From assembly GCF_002140975.2 (NCBI RefSeq), contig NZ_CP147247.1, positions 806,001 through 870,000 of the forward strand: 64,000 nucleotides of DNA, written 5' to 3'. The notes under the pieces were generated by a model. It worked only from the letters and a program-made list of their open reading frames with translations, had not been told where the DNA came from and did not search any database. The position numbers and the translations under genes are program-made. Positions 1 through 8,352 of this stretch are shown here, piece by piece (within the stretch, counting starts at the first letter, position 1; each line of letters opens with the position of its first letter). The stretch comes from Enterococcus sp. 9E7_DIV0242 (GTDB lineage: Bacteria > Bacillota > Bacilli > Lactobacillales > Enterococcaceae).

Positions 1-145
1 TAAAGTCATCCCATAGATGATCTGTTGCTTCTAACTCAGAATCACCGCAGTGAAACATTGCATCAACTTTCCCTTTATAATGATCGACCAATTGTACCAG
101 AATATCTCGATCACCATGATTATCACTTACAACTAGATACTTCAT
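1..145 (-). CDS. YfcE/MJ0936-family metallophosphoesterase, N-terminal part only
   Basis: This is the first 48 codons of a gene that runs off the left edge of the window. The translation starts [12 protein letters not shown] and contains the metal-ligand motifs SDNHGD and HCGDSE near residues 7-12 and 34-39, typical of the YfcE family of small calcineurin-like phosphodiesterases. The start ATG overlaps the stop codon of the upstream rph-rdgB gene in an ATGA arrangement, which implies translational coupling. The order murI, rph-rdgB, yfcE is consistent with a housekeeping operon. The C-terminal half cannot be seen, so family membership rests on the N-terminal metal motifs. Confidence 0.8.
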   Translation of the reverse strand, partial: MKYLVVSDNHGDRDILVQLVDHYKGKVDAMFHCGDSELEATDHLWDDF

Positions 146-1506
146 TCTGCCGCCTCCTGTCCATTCAACCAGCTTTCCCATTCTTTTTTCAGCTTTTCAA
201 CTGCTTTGCCTCGGTGACTGATTTTGTTCTTCACTTCTCTTGGAAGCTCGGCAGAAGTTTTTCCTTCTTCCGGAACGTAGAATAACGGATCGTAACCAAA
301 GCCATTGTCCCCACGAGGAATTGTTCCGATAAGCCCTTCCCAATCTCCTTCGACAACGAGACTCTCTTTATGAGGAGCGGCAAAAACTAATGTACAATGG
401 AATCGAGCGGTTCGCTCCTCTTTAGGAATTTCCGTTAACTCATGAAGCAACTTGGCATTATTGGCAGCATCACTTTTAGGTTCGCCGGCAAAACGAGCAG
501 AATAAATCCCCGGCATCCCCCCTAACGCATCAACAATCAAGCCTGAATCATCTGCAAGAACAGGCTGTTGCAGGATCGCTGCAATCGTTTCAGCTTTTAA
601 GCGCGCATTTTCCTCAAAGGTCGTTCCTGTTTCTTCTACTTCCGGCAGTTCAGGATAATCGAGTAAGGTTTTCACCTGATACCCTTTGGCACCAAAGAGC
701 TCCTTGAACTCTGCTGCTTTCCCGGCATTTCCTGTTGCAATCACAATTGTATTTTCTTCTGTCTTATGTTCAGCAAAGGAAGCCAATAACGTATTCTTTT
801 GCTCTGCAATCAATTCACTGATCCCACTCTTTCCATAAAACAGCATAGCATTCAATTCGTCTCCTGAAAAAGTCGCTTCTTCTCCTGTACCTTGGATTTC
901 CACAAACTCTCCTGACTCCGTCATCACGATATTCATATCGACCTTTGCAGCAAAATCTTCTTGATAGTCCAAGTCTAATACACAGTCACCTGATGGCAAT
1001 ATCCCAACACTGACAGCTGCTAAGTGTTCCTTAATCGGATCTTCTGTCAATACGCCTTTGACCATCAGTTTTTCGACGGCTAACTTCATTGCTGTAAACG
1101 CACCTGTAATACTTGCTGTTCTTGTTCCGCCATCTGCCTGGATAACATCACAATCAACAACAATGCTTCGTTCACCAAGCTTCTCCAAGTCAATTACGGC
1201 ACGAAGAGATCGGCCAATCAATCGCTGAATTTCCATCGTTCTTCCTGATAGCTTTCCTTTCGCACTTTCACGAATATTTCTAGTGTTCGTTGCTCGTGGC
1301 AGCATACTGTATTCTGCTGTGACCCAACCTGTTCCCTGACCACGTAAAAAAGGCGGAACCTTTTCTTCTACAGTTGCTGAACAAATCACTTTTGTATCGC
1401 CAAAAGAAATCACAACTGACCCTTCCGGATGCTTGAACACATTGGTCTCTATTGTTACATTTCGTAATTGTTTTGGACTTCTTCCATCATGTCTAATCAC
1501 TAACAT
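142..1506 (-). CDS. rph-rdgB: Bifunctional RNase PH / RdgB (Ham1) NTP pyrophosphatase
   Basis: A single 454-residue protein joins two enzymes. Residues about 1-240 are RNase PH, the phosphate-dependent 3' exonuclease that trims tRNA, with the motif [14 protein letters not shown] near residue 128. Residues about 250-454 are the RdgB/Ham1 pyrophosphatase that removes ITP, dITP and XTP, shown by [34 protein letters not shown] and GFGYDPLFY. The start ATG at 1504-1506 follows GGGGGAA directly, and the gene overlaps the end of murI by about 14 bases. The same fusion is known in other Lactobacillales, so it is a lineage trait rather than an oddity of this strain. All expected active-site motifs for both halves appear intact. 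Confidence 0.95.
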   Translation of the reverse strand: MLVIRHDGRSPKQLRNVTIETNVFKHPEGSVVISFGDTKVICSATVEEKVPPFLRGQGTGWVTAEYSMLPRATNTRNIRESAKGKLSGRTMEIQRLIGRSLRAVIDLEKLGERSIVVDCDVIQADGGTRTASITGAFTAMKLAVEKLMVKGVLTEDPIKEHLAAVSVGILPSGDCVLDLDYQEDFAAKVDMNIVMTESGEFVEIQGTGEEATFSGDELNAMLFYGKSGISELIAEQKNTLLASFAEHKTEENTIVIATGNAGKAAEFKELFGAKGYQVKTLLDYPELPEVEETGTTFEENARLKAETIAAILQQPVLADDSGLIVDALGGMPGIYSARFAGEPKSDAANNAKLLHELTEIPKEERTARFHCTLVFAAPHKESLVVEGDWEGLIGTIPRGDNGFGYDPLFYVPEEGKTSAELPREVKNKISHRGKAVEKLKKEWESWLNGQEAAE

Positions 1507-2314
1507 TTCCCCCTATTTTCGCATGTTCTACATTGATTGTTTCCAGCTCAAGCCAATCATTGGCTATTTCCTTGAACATATTTGCTGAGCCTGTGGTATA
1601 AAATTCATTGATCGGCGCAATCTTTTTCGGTTCTGCCGCCAAGTTAAAGTAGTCCAACAAAACACTAACTTCACTGATTGTTTCTGCGCCTGAATCAATT
1701 AGCTTGATTTGACTGCCCATTTCATTTTGAATCAGCGGTCTTAATAAAGGATAGTGAGTACACCCTAAAATAAGGGTATCCAATCCTGTTCTAGTTTTTA
1801 GTGGTCTTAGCGTCTCAGACACCACCTTTTTCGCAACAGATGAACGATATTCGCTACTCTCTACGATCGGTACAAACTTTGGACAAGCTAAGCTCTGTAC
1901 CTCAACAGAAGGAACCTTACTTTTTAATGCTTCTTTATATGAGCCACTTTTTATAGTTCCTAATGTCCCGATAACGCCAATCTGATTGGTCTTCGTTGCT
2001 TTCAAAGCGGCTCTTGAACCAGGTAGAATAACGCCCACCACTGGTATATCCAGCCTATCCTTGATTTCATCCAGAGCAACTGCAGTAGCTGTGTTGCATG
2101 CGATCACCAGCATCTTAATATTTTTCTTCAATAGGAAAGAACTCATTTCCCACGTAAACTGAACAACTTGTTCTGCTGGTCTAGGGCCGTACGGGCACCT
2201 CGCTGTATCGCCTAAGTAAATCAGATGTTCATTCGGCAGCTGCTTTAATGCTTCCTTGACCACCGTCAAACCACCAACACCTGAATCTATAAAACCAATT
2301 GCTCCATTATTCAC
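1493..2314 (-). CDS. murI: Glutamate racemase
   Basis: It interconverts L- and D-glutamate to supply D-Glu for peptidoglycan stem peptides in the cytoplasm. The catalytic motifs are visible: [11 protein letters not shown] near the N terminus, the first cysteine in ACNTATA and the second in LGCTHYPLL. The reading frame is open to a TTG at 2323, but that codon touches the AAAGG ribosome binding site. The GTG at 2312-2314, about 8 bases after AAAGG, is the more likely start and gives a protein of about 273 residues, normal for the family. The 3' end overlaps rph-rdgB, so the two are probably co-transcribed. Confidence 0.95.
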   Translation of the reverse strand: MNNGAIGFIDSGVGGLTVVKEALKQLPNEHLIYLGDTARCPYGPRPAEQVVQFTWEMSSFLLKKNIKMLVIACNTATAVALDEIKDRLDIPVVGVILPGSRAALKATKTNQIGVIGTLGTIKSGSYKEALKSKVPSVEVQSLACPKFVPIVESSEYRSSVAKKVVSETLRPLKTRTGLDTLILGCTHYPLLRPLIQNEMGSQIKLIDSGAETISEVSVLLDYFNLAAEPKKIAPINEFYTTGSANMFKEIANDWLELETINVEHAKIGGNVSD

Positions 2315-3139
2315 ACTTATCAAACCTTTATAGTTTATTTCAATACACTTATTTTCTACTTTTTCTAAGACTTTTTCAAGTCTTATTCCTTTTCTTATAA
2401 ACCACTTATCAATTACCTATACTCGCTAAATTAGAGTTTTTTACAAAAAACTAGCATTCGACCGAAACATATGTTATAATTTCTAACATTAACAAAAGAA
2501 AAGAATTATTATAAATGGATTAAAGTTTAGGTATAAATGTTTTTACAATACGAAAAACAAGGTAGATATTACTCAATTACTTGATTTATCTGCTATTCCT
2601 TTCGCTAATCCACCTATTTCTTTTATGAAAATAGGACTTAGCAATTCTATTTTTCTTTTTCCGACAGGTATTCTCTACATACTATAGCATATGATGGGAC
2701 ATAACCAGACATGTGAAACTTTTTCTCTATACAAAAAAATTTCATGTCCAAATGAAACAACTCATCATCATGCTTACCACCTAAACAGAGCATCCGCACT
2801 CTCCATACTTAAATGATGTCCTCTATCAGGAACATCCATCATGTAAATGAATGGTATGAAATCATTCACTGCACAAAATATGCTTGGACTCTCCATAACA
2901 ATGATGGCGATTCTTTTCCTTGCTATTTTCGCGCATAAAATCAGCTGTTATCTTTACAAACAACAGCATTTCTTTTACTGATTTCATCATATTCATTTAC
3001 CTTCACTATTCGTTAAAAGAGAACCTGCATTCCCTGTTTTAACGCTACAGGAATGAAACAATCGGATCATAAAAAACGAGGAAACCGTCTAACTGGAAAA
3101 GATACAGACTGGTTCCATCATTAAAAAAGGAGCGCGACT
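2315..3139. other. Long intergenic region between divergent murI and amino acid ABC operon
   Basis: These 825 bases carry no convincing gene. There is a short frame in plus orientation around 2500-2690 (about 60 codons with no good start), which I do not call. Near the right end two hairpins can be drawn. One is at 3028-3055 (arms CATTCCCTGT and ACAGGAATG, one bulged C). The other is at 3080-3116 (arms GGAAACCGTCT and AGACTGGTTCC, two mismatches), which ends about 10 bases before the ribosome binding site of the ATPase gene. They could be part of a leader of the ABC operon. No known riboswitch was recognised. Confidence 0.4.
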
Positions 3140-3871
3140 ATGATATCTTTGGAACATGTAAACAAATATTTCGGCGACCACCACGTACTAAAAGACATCT
3201 CATTAACAGCAGACCATGGAGAAAAAATTGTCATTATCGGACCATCCGGTTCTGGTAAAAGTACCTTGATTCGCTGTATCAATCGCTTGGAAAAAGTAAC
3301 CGACGGAAAAATAACGGTCGATGGTGTGGATATCACTGAACCTAAGGCACCCATTCAGCAAATCCGGCAAAAGGTTGCGATGGTCTTTCAAAATTTCAAT
3401 CTCTATGCCCATAAAACAATTATTGAAAATCTGACCCTTGCCCCTATAAAGGTCAAAGGTGTCAGTAAAGAAGAAGCCACTCGCACAGGTATGGAATATC
3501 TGGAAAGAGTCGGTTTAGCAGATAAAGCAAAAGCCTATCCGGCACAGCTTTCCGGTGGACAACAGCAACGGGTAGCAATCGCTCGAACATTGAACATGCA
3601 CCCGGAGGTCATTCTTTTTGACGAACCGACTTCGGCTCTTGATCCGGAAATGATCCAGGAAGTATTAGACGTTATGGTTGATTTGTCTAAGCAAAACATC
3701 ACGATGATCTGCGTGACACATGAAATGGGCTTTGCCCGTCAAGTGGCAGACAGAGTCATCTTCATGGATGATGGACAAATCGTCGAAACAGGAACACCTG
3801 AACATTTCTTTACTAATACACAAAACGAACGTGCGAAAGAATTTTTGAGTAAAATCATCCATAATTCGTAG
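3140..3871 (+). CDS. glnQ: Polar amino acid ABC transporter, ATP-binding protein (GlnQ type)
   Basis: The 243-residue cytoplasmic ATPase energises the importer encoded by the next three genes. Walker A is GPSGSGKST near residue 36, the Q-loop region reads MVFQNFNLYAHKT, the signature is LSGGQQQR and Walker B is ILFDEPTSALDPE; the switch histidine lies in VTHEMGFA. AAAAAGGAGCGCGACT precedes the ATG. It heads a compact plus-strand operon with a solute-binding lipoprotein and two permeases, the usual order of glutamine/glutamate-type systems. The exact substrate cannot be read from sequence; glutamine or glutamate is the best guess. Confidence 0.93.
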   Translation: MISLEHVNKYFGDHHVLKDISLTADHGEKIVIIGPSGSGKSTLIRCINRLEKVTDGKITVDGVDITEPKAPIQQIRQKVAMVFQNFNLYAHKTIIENLTLAPIKVKGVSKEEATRTGMEYLERVGLADKAKAYPAQLSGGQQQRVAIARTLNMHPEVILFDEPTSALDPEMIQEVLDVMVDLSKQNITMICVTHEMGFARQVADRVIFMDDGQIVETGTPEHFFTNTQNERAKEFLSKIIHNS

Positions 3872-3941
3872 GTGGGAATATGCACAGCTTATAAAACTAT
3901 GCTCGACTATAAATAAAATGACTATATTGGGAGGAAAATCT

Positions 3942-4751
3942 ATGAAAAGCATGAAAAAACTAATTGGCGGGTTATCATTATTGGCAGTATTGGGACTATT
4001 TACAGCATGTGGCGGCAGCGAAGATGCAGCAACATCAAGCGGCTCAGCCCTTGATAAAATCAAAGAAGCCGGCGTTATAAAAGTTGGAATCAAAGAAGAT
4101 ATTCCAAACTTTGGCTACATGAATCCTGATTCAAATAAGAATGAGGGAATGGAGCCTGATATTGCACGTAAAATTGCAAAGGAACTGACAGGCAGCGAAG
4201 ATAATGTCGAGTTTGTTGGTGTAACAGCTAAGACACGTGGACCGCTATTAGATAACGGAGAGTTGGATATGGTCATCGCGACATTTACCATTACTGATGA
4301 AAGAAAAGAAACCTATAACTTTACTACCCCTTACTATCAAGATGAAGTTGGCTTCCTAGTAAGAAAAGAAGATGGTTTTACTGATACTGCTAGCTTAGAT
4401 GGAAAAACTATTGGAGTTGCGCAATCCGCAACAACAAAAGACGCAATCATTGCTGAAGGTGAAAAAATAGGTGGAATCACGTTTAAATTCCAAGAGCTTG
4501 GCTCTTATCCAGAATTGAAAACGGCACTGACTTCTAAGCGAATCGATGCTTTTTCTGTCGATAAATCGATTCTAAGCGGATATGTAGATGAAAAAACAGA
4601 AATCCTTGCAGACGGTTTCTCTCCGCAGGAATATGGTGTTGCAACGAAAAAATCAAATAGTGATTTAAATGATAAGCTGGATGAATTGATCAAAAAATGG
4701 GAAGACGATGGTTCTCTAGAAGAAATTTATAAAACTTGGAATTTGGATTAA
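3942..4751 (+). CDS. Amino acid ABC transporter solute-binding lipoprotein (SBP_bac_3)
   Basis: This extracellular lipoprotein delivers substrate to the permease pair. From the preferred ATG at 3942 (GGGAGG lies about 8 bases upstream) the signal peptide ends in the lipobox LFTAC with the lipidated Cys at residue 23. An earlier in-frame ATG at 3918 lacks such a site. The mature part has the family-3 features VIKVGIKEDIPNFGYMN, followed by a second lobe with LDGKTIGVAQSATTKDAI. The protein is about 269 residues, normal for the family. It lies between the ATPase and the two membrane proteins. The binding pocket suggests a glutamate/glutamine or related amino acid, but this is inferred. Confidence 0.9.
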   Translation: MKSMKKLIGGLSLLAVLGLFTACGGSEDAATSSGSALDKIKEAGVIKVGIKEDIPNFGYMNPDSNKNEGMEPDIARKIAKELTGSEDNVEFVGVTAKTRGPLLDNGELDMVIATFTITDERKETYNFTTPYYQDEVGFLVRKEDGFTDTASLDGKTIGVAQSATTKDAIIAEGEKIGGITFKFQELGSYPELKTALTSKRIDAFSVDKSILSGYVDEKTEILADGFSPQEYGVATKKSNSDLNDKLDELIKKWEDDGSLEEIYKTWNLD

Positions 4752-4796
4752 CCTCTCTAATTCTACTGTACAATAAAAGAAATTAGGAGGGATTTT

Positions 4797-5522
4797 ATGT
4801 CATTTTTAGCTACGGCCTCCTGGCTAGATGAAGGGCCATTTGCTCTTCATCGCTGGCGAGCGCTTTTAACAGATTGGCGACTGTTCGCGGATGCTTTTCT
4901 GTATACGATCATGATTTCAATTGGCGCACTTGCGCTCGCTCTTATTCTCGGCATCCTTTTTGGAAGCATGTCTACCACACACAATAAGCTGCTAAAAGCT
5001 ATTAGTCGGGTGTATGTTGAAATTTTTCAAAACACGCCACTCTTGATCCAGTTTGTAGTTGTCTACTACGGATTTCCATTGATTCAAGTTAACGGGCAAC
5101 CAATTTTTGTTTTTTCAGCAGCCACAACAGCCATTCTATGTGTTGGTCTATACCATGGGGCTTACATTGCCGAGGTCGTCCGTTCAGGAATCGGTGCTGT
5201 ACCAAAAGGCCAGTTTGAAGCAGCCTATTCACAGGGCTTTACTTACAGTGAAACTATGCGTTATGTCATTTTACCGCAAGCTTGGAAAATCATGTTACCG
5301 CCATTGACAAATCAATTAGTAAATTTAATTAAGAATACAGCTACTGTAGCGATTATCTCTGGTGCAGATGTTATGTTTGCAGCAAACAGCTGGTCTTCTG
5401 CTAATTTGAATTACATTCCGGCCTTCACATTAGCCGGCCTGCTCTACTTCATTCTTTGTTTTCCGTTGGCAACCTTTGCACGTAGAATGGAAGAAAAAAA
5501 CAAGAAAGCCTATAGCAGATAA
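4797..5522 (+). CDS. Amino acid ABC transporter permease 1
   Basis: A 241-residue integral membrane protein of the His/Glu/Gln/Arg permease family. Hydrophobic segments are visible from about residue 35, and the conserved cytoplasmic EAA loop appears as GAVPKGQFEAAYSQGFTYSE with downstream VILPQAWKIMLPP, the surface that contacts the ATPase. The start follows a clear AGGAGG with normal spacing. It is followed after about ten bases by a second, related permease, so the importer uses a heterodimeric channel. Confidence 0.92.
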   Translation: MSFLATASWLDEGPFALHRWRALLTDWRLFADAFLYTIMISIGALALALILGILFGSMSTTHNKLLKAISRVYVEIFQNTPLLIQFVVVYYGFPLIQVNGQPIFVFSAATTAILCVGLYHGAYIAEVVRSGIGAVPKGQFEAAYSQGFTYSETMRYVILPQAWKIMLPPLTNQLVNLIKNTATVAIISGADVMFAANSWSSANLNYIPAFTLAGLLYFILCFPLATFARRMEEKNKKAYSR

Positions 5523-5533
5523 GGGGGTAAATG

Positions 5534-6193
5534 ATGTCAGAACAAATCAGTCAAATTTTTACAGCAAATAACATGAAGTTCCTTTTTGATGGTCTGAAGC
5601 TTACTTTGTATATCTCATTTATCGCTATTGTATTGAGTACCATTTTTGGAACGATTTTAGCTGTTTTTCGAAATCAAAAGCGAGGCCCTTTAAAGATCCT
5701 CGCAAGCATTTATATTGAAATCGTCCGTAACATTCCAAACTTACTTTGGATTTATGTCATCTTTTTGATTTTCAAAATCAAGTCAACTCCCGCAGGCATT
5801 GTCAGCTTTACTGTCTTTACTTCGGCGGCACTTGCTGAAATCATTCGTGGTGGTCTAAACGGTGTAGATACGGGACAAAAAGAAGCTGCTCGTTCTCAGG
5901 GCTTCAGTAAATTTCAAATCATTTGGTACATCGTACTGCCTCAAGCAATCAGAAATGTATTGCCGGCAATCGTTTCTCAGTTTGTAACGGTTATCAAAGA
6001 TACCAGCTTCTTGTACTCCGTTATTGCCTTACAGGAGCTTTTCGGGAAATCCTATATCCTTATGGGCCGTTATGGACAAACGGGGCAAGTATTTACAATC
6101 TACGGCATCGTTGCTCTTATATACTTCACCATCAACTTTGCAATTTCACAATTCTCAAGATGGTTGTCGCGTAACTGGGCAAAGGGGTATTAA
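5534..6193 (+). CDS. Amino acid ABC transporter permease 2
   Basis: The second channel subunit, about 219 residues, again with an EAA loop (GVDTGQKEAARSQGFSKFQ followed by VLPQAIRNVLPA) and several membrane segments. Two adjacent ATG codons follow GGGGGTAA; the second, at 5534, has the better spacing of about six bases. The paralogy with the preceding permease indicates a heterodimer. The gene ends the operon just before a strong terminator hairpin. Confidence 0.92.
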   Translation: MSEQISQIFTANNMKFLFDGLKLTLYISFIAIVLSTIFGTILAVFRNQKRGPLKILASIYIEIVRNIPNLLWIYVIFLIFKIKSTPAGIVSFTVFTSAALAEIIRGGLNGVDTGQKEAARSQGFSKFQIIWYIVLPQAIRNVLPAIVSQFVTVIKDTSFLYSVIALQELFGKSYILMGRYGQTGQVFTIYGIVALIYFTINFAISQFSRWLSRNWAKGY

Positions 6194-6199
6194 TAATCA

Positions 6200-6257
6200 A
6201 TAAAGATGAATAGCTACCAAAAGTTGATTTCAACCTTTGGTAGCTATTCATCTTTAT
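6200..6257. terminator. Bidirectional rho-independent terminator
   Basis: A near-perfect long hairpin with arms ATAAAGATGAATAGCTACCA and its complement, followed by a T-rich run on the plus strand and preceded by an A-rich stretch. It sits between the convergent ABC importer operon (plus) and the ATP-grasp gene (minus), so it can serve both. Confidence 0.9.
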
Positions 6258-6275
6258 GCTATTTTTTCCTATACA

Positions 6276-7478
6276 TTATGAACCTTCCAACATTTCTCTT
6301 AACTTTATAATCGTGTCTCTATCGATTTGATAATGAGCAACTGCATCCTCTGTCATGCGCTTTACATCTGTTGGCTGTACCAACAAACGGATAAATCCTA
6401 CAGCTAGAGGAATCACACTCTTCCAATCCTTCCAAATCGGCGTTAACACTTCGGTGCTATCCTTTCTCTCTGCTAAATGAAATATACAGTCAAAAAAGGT
6501 TTTCAGAATTTTTCTTCTTTTTCCTGTTTGCTCTGCACAGCCCATAAGCAATCCTAAGGTGCTATGTGTTTTTATCCCCGATCGTCCGACAAGAAGATTC
6601 GGTAAGGTAGGTTTGGCGCGTGTTAAATCTATTAAAATCAGAGGGAAGTTAATACCCGCTGCTGCCGCATTTCCAGGCTCTACCATTCTAGGATTACATT
6701 CGATAAAATAAAAACCGCTTTCATTTTTTATGAAGTCAAACGTGATTCCTCCATTCCATTCAATAGTTTCCCCAATTTTACTAACCGATTCTATAAACGG
6801 TGAACTATCGATACTGATTCTGGCAGCTGCTGATCCCCCAACCCCTGTGCCAATCTTCAAACTTGAGTGTATTGCTATCAATTTTCCTTTTTGGAAAGCC
6901 GCTTGCACTTGGCCGTAATCTCCATCAATATTTTCCTGTACCATCAGTTCGTCAGGCGTTGCATTCTCAAAAAAATGCAATGCTTGAGCCATTTCTGACT
7001 CACTCTTGACCTTTAGAACACCACGTCCTGCGGTTCCATAGTTGGCTTTGACCCAACTTGGATATAAAGTGAAGTTTTTATTTTCAGGGTATAAGCACCA
7101 GCTTGGTTGAGAGATTTCCAGCTTGTCTAATAGACGAGCAAAAGAAATTTTCCCCTGAACCTGTTCATAGGATTCGGGGGAAGAAATCAGTAAGGGTAAA
7201 GATTTTATCCTTTCCTTTCCCCAAGATAACAGCCATCCTTCTTCATGTATTGGTAATACGACTGTATAGTTTCCCGTATCATTCAGCGTCATTATTTGAT
7301 TAAGATAAGCTCTTATATCATTTGATGCATTTCCTTGAATATAGTTTCTACAAAATTTACTGAAACGACTGATCCCATATTTAGAAGAGCTGAAAATATC
7401 TATTTCACTATTCTTTCCTAAAACAGTCACTGTTTCTCTAGAAGTCAAACTTGCCCCATCTAATAGTAAAATCTTCAT
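6276..7478 (-). CDS. ATP-grasp domain protein of unknown substrate
   Basis: A 400-residue protein resembling the carbamoyl-phosphate-synthase-like ATP-grasp group, which ligates a carboxylate to an amine or thiol using ATP. The N-terminal stretch KILLLDGASLTSRETV looks like a Rossmann-type pre-ATP-grasp domain. The central part has WVKANYGTAGRGVLKV (nucleotide-binding lysine and glycine-rich loop), QENIDGDYGQVQAAF and the metal-binding region FYFIECNPRMVEPGNAAAAG. The start follows GGAGG. It is about 20 bases downstream of a TetR gene in the same direction, so the regulator and the enzyme probably form one autoregulated unit. The substrate is unknown to me. Confidence 0.75.
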   Translation of the reverse strand: MKILLLDGASLTSRETVTVLGKNSEIDIFSSSKYGISRFSKFCRNYIQGNASNDIRAYLNQIMTLNDTGNYTVVLPIHEEGWLLSWGKERIKSLPLLISSPESYEQVQGKISFARLLDKLEISQPSWCLYPENKNFTLYPSWVKANYGTAGRGVLKVKSESEMAQALHFFENATPDELMVQENIDGDYGQVQAAFQKGKLIAIHSSLKIGTGVGGSAAARISIDSSPFIESVSKIGETIEWNGGITFDFIKNESGFYFIECNPRMVEPGNAAAAGINFPLILIDLTRAKPTLPNLLVGRSGIKTHSTLGLLMGCAEQTGKRRKILKTFFDCIFHLAERKDSTEVLTPIWKDWKSVIPLAVGFIRLLVQPTDVKRMTEDAVAHYQIDRDTIIKLREMLEGS

Positions 7479-7499
7479 GCTGATTTCCTCCCTCCATGA

Positions 7500-8168
7500 T
7501 CATTCTCTCACCAGATATGCATGTTCAAAAGTATCAACTAACACTGCTACTACAAGCGATGTATCTATCTCTTCTATCTCAAAAGAGTCGTATTTCTTAT
7601 GGATCGTCAATCGAGAAATACTATCAATGACAAGTTCAACATGACAATCCAAGTGTTCTATTTTGCGGAAAACTGCATTGTCTATTTGTTTAGCGAAGAA
7701 TTGATGCACATAGGAAAATAATTTCTTCCGATATAGCTGATAATAGTCAGTCATTTTTTTATCAACCTTCTGATTCTTTTCAATCAGTAAAAAGAATTTT
7801 CCATACTTATCCATGAGCCTCACAAGTAATTCAATGATTGACGCTAATTCAATGTTTTCACCTAATATTTCCCGTTCCATCAGCTGATCTATCTGTTGAA
7901 ACTTTTCTAGAATTACTTGATGTTGTTTCGATATGTCGGAAAAATTGATAGGGTATTGCGATACCAGTAAATCTTTTCGTTCCTCATCTAAAAGTGCTAT
8001 AGGTATCGTTATCCAAATGTCTTCTTTGCTTTGAAAATATTTATAAATTGACCCTGTAGCAATTTCTGCTTTCTCAGCGATATCTTTGATTTTAGTTAAT
8101 TGAAACCCCTTAGTGATAAATAAAAAAGCTGCTGCATCAATTATTTCATCCAAATGATCTTTCTTCAT
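7500..8168 (-). CDS. TetR/AcrR-family transcriptional regulator
   Basis: The N-terminal helix-turn-helix of the TetR family is clear: IIDAAAFLFITKGFQLTKIK followed by EKAEIATGSIYKYFQSKEDI at residues about 8-55. The remainder is a variable helical ligand/dimer domain. I place the start at the ATG at 8166-8168, eight bases after AAAGGAG; the frame extends six codons further upstream. A perfect 19-bp palindrome lies between its own -10 box and the gene, which argues for autorepression. The ATP-grasp gene downstream is the likely co-regulated target. The inducer is unknown. Confidence 0.88.
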   Translation of the reverse strand: MKKDHLDEIIDAAAFLFITKGFQLTKIKDIAEKAEIATGSIYKYFQSKEDIWITIPIALLDEERKDLLVSQYPINFSDISKQHQVILEKFQQIDQLMEREILGENIELASIIELLVRLMDKYGKFFLLIEKNQKVDKKMTDYYQLYRKKLFSYVHQFFAKQIDNAVFRKIEHLDCHVELVIDSISRLTIHKKYDSFEIEEIDTSLVVAVLVDTFEHAYLVRE

Positions 8169-8196
8169 GAAAAAAACTCCTTTCAATTACCGAAAA

Positions 8197-8246
8197 TGAA
8201 TGAACCGTTCATTCACAATTATAGATTAACATTTAATCGATTCCAA
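8197..8246 (-). promoter_or_regulatory. Promoter and 19-bp palindromic operator of the TetR gene
   Basis: Reading the minus strand, TTGGAA (8241-8246) and TATAAT (8218-8223) are separated by 17 bases. Immediately downstream lies a perfect 19-bp palindrome at 8197-8215, TGAATGAACCGTTCATTCA, with central base C. The size, symmetry and position between promoter and start codon are typical of a TetR-family operator. Confidence 0.8.
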
Positions 8247-8282
8247 ATCAACAAATATTTAGCACGAAAACAAAGGAAAACT

Positions 8283-8315
8283 AAAAAAAGACCATTCAAA
8301 ATATGAATAGTCTTT
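8283..8315 (-). terminator. Rho-independent terminator after pheT
   Basis: On the minus strand a hairpin with arms AAAGACTATTCA and TGAATGGTCTTT is followed by a T run. It lies about 35 bases past the pheT stop codon and ends the phenylalanyl-tRNA synthetase transcript. Confidence 0.8.
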
Positions 8316-8352
8316 CTTTAAGCATTTTCTGTTATTATAAGGCTATCGTCTC

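Noticed and set aside
2500..2690. Plus-strand frame of about 60 codons in the murI-ABC spacer
   Set aside because: No start codon with a ribosome binding site and no recognisable protein; left as non-coding.
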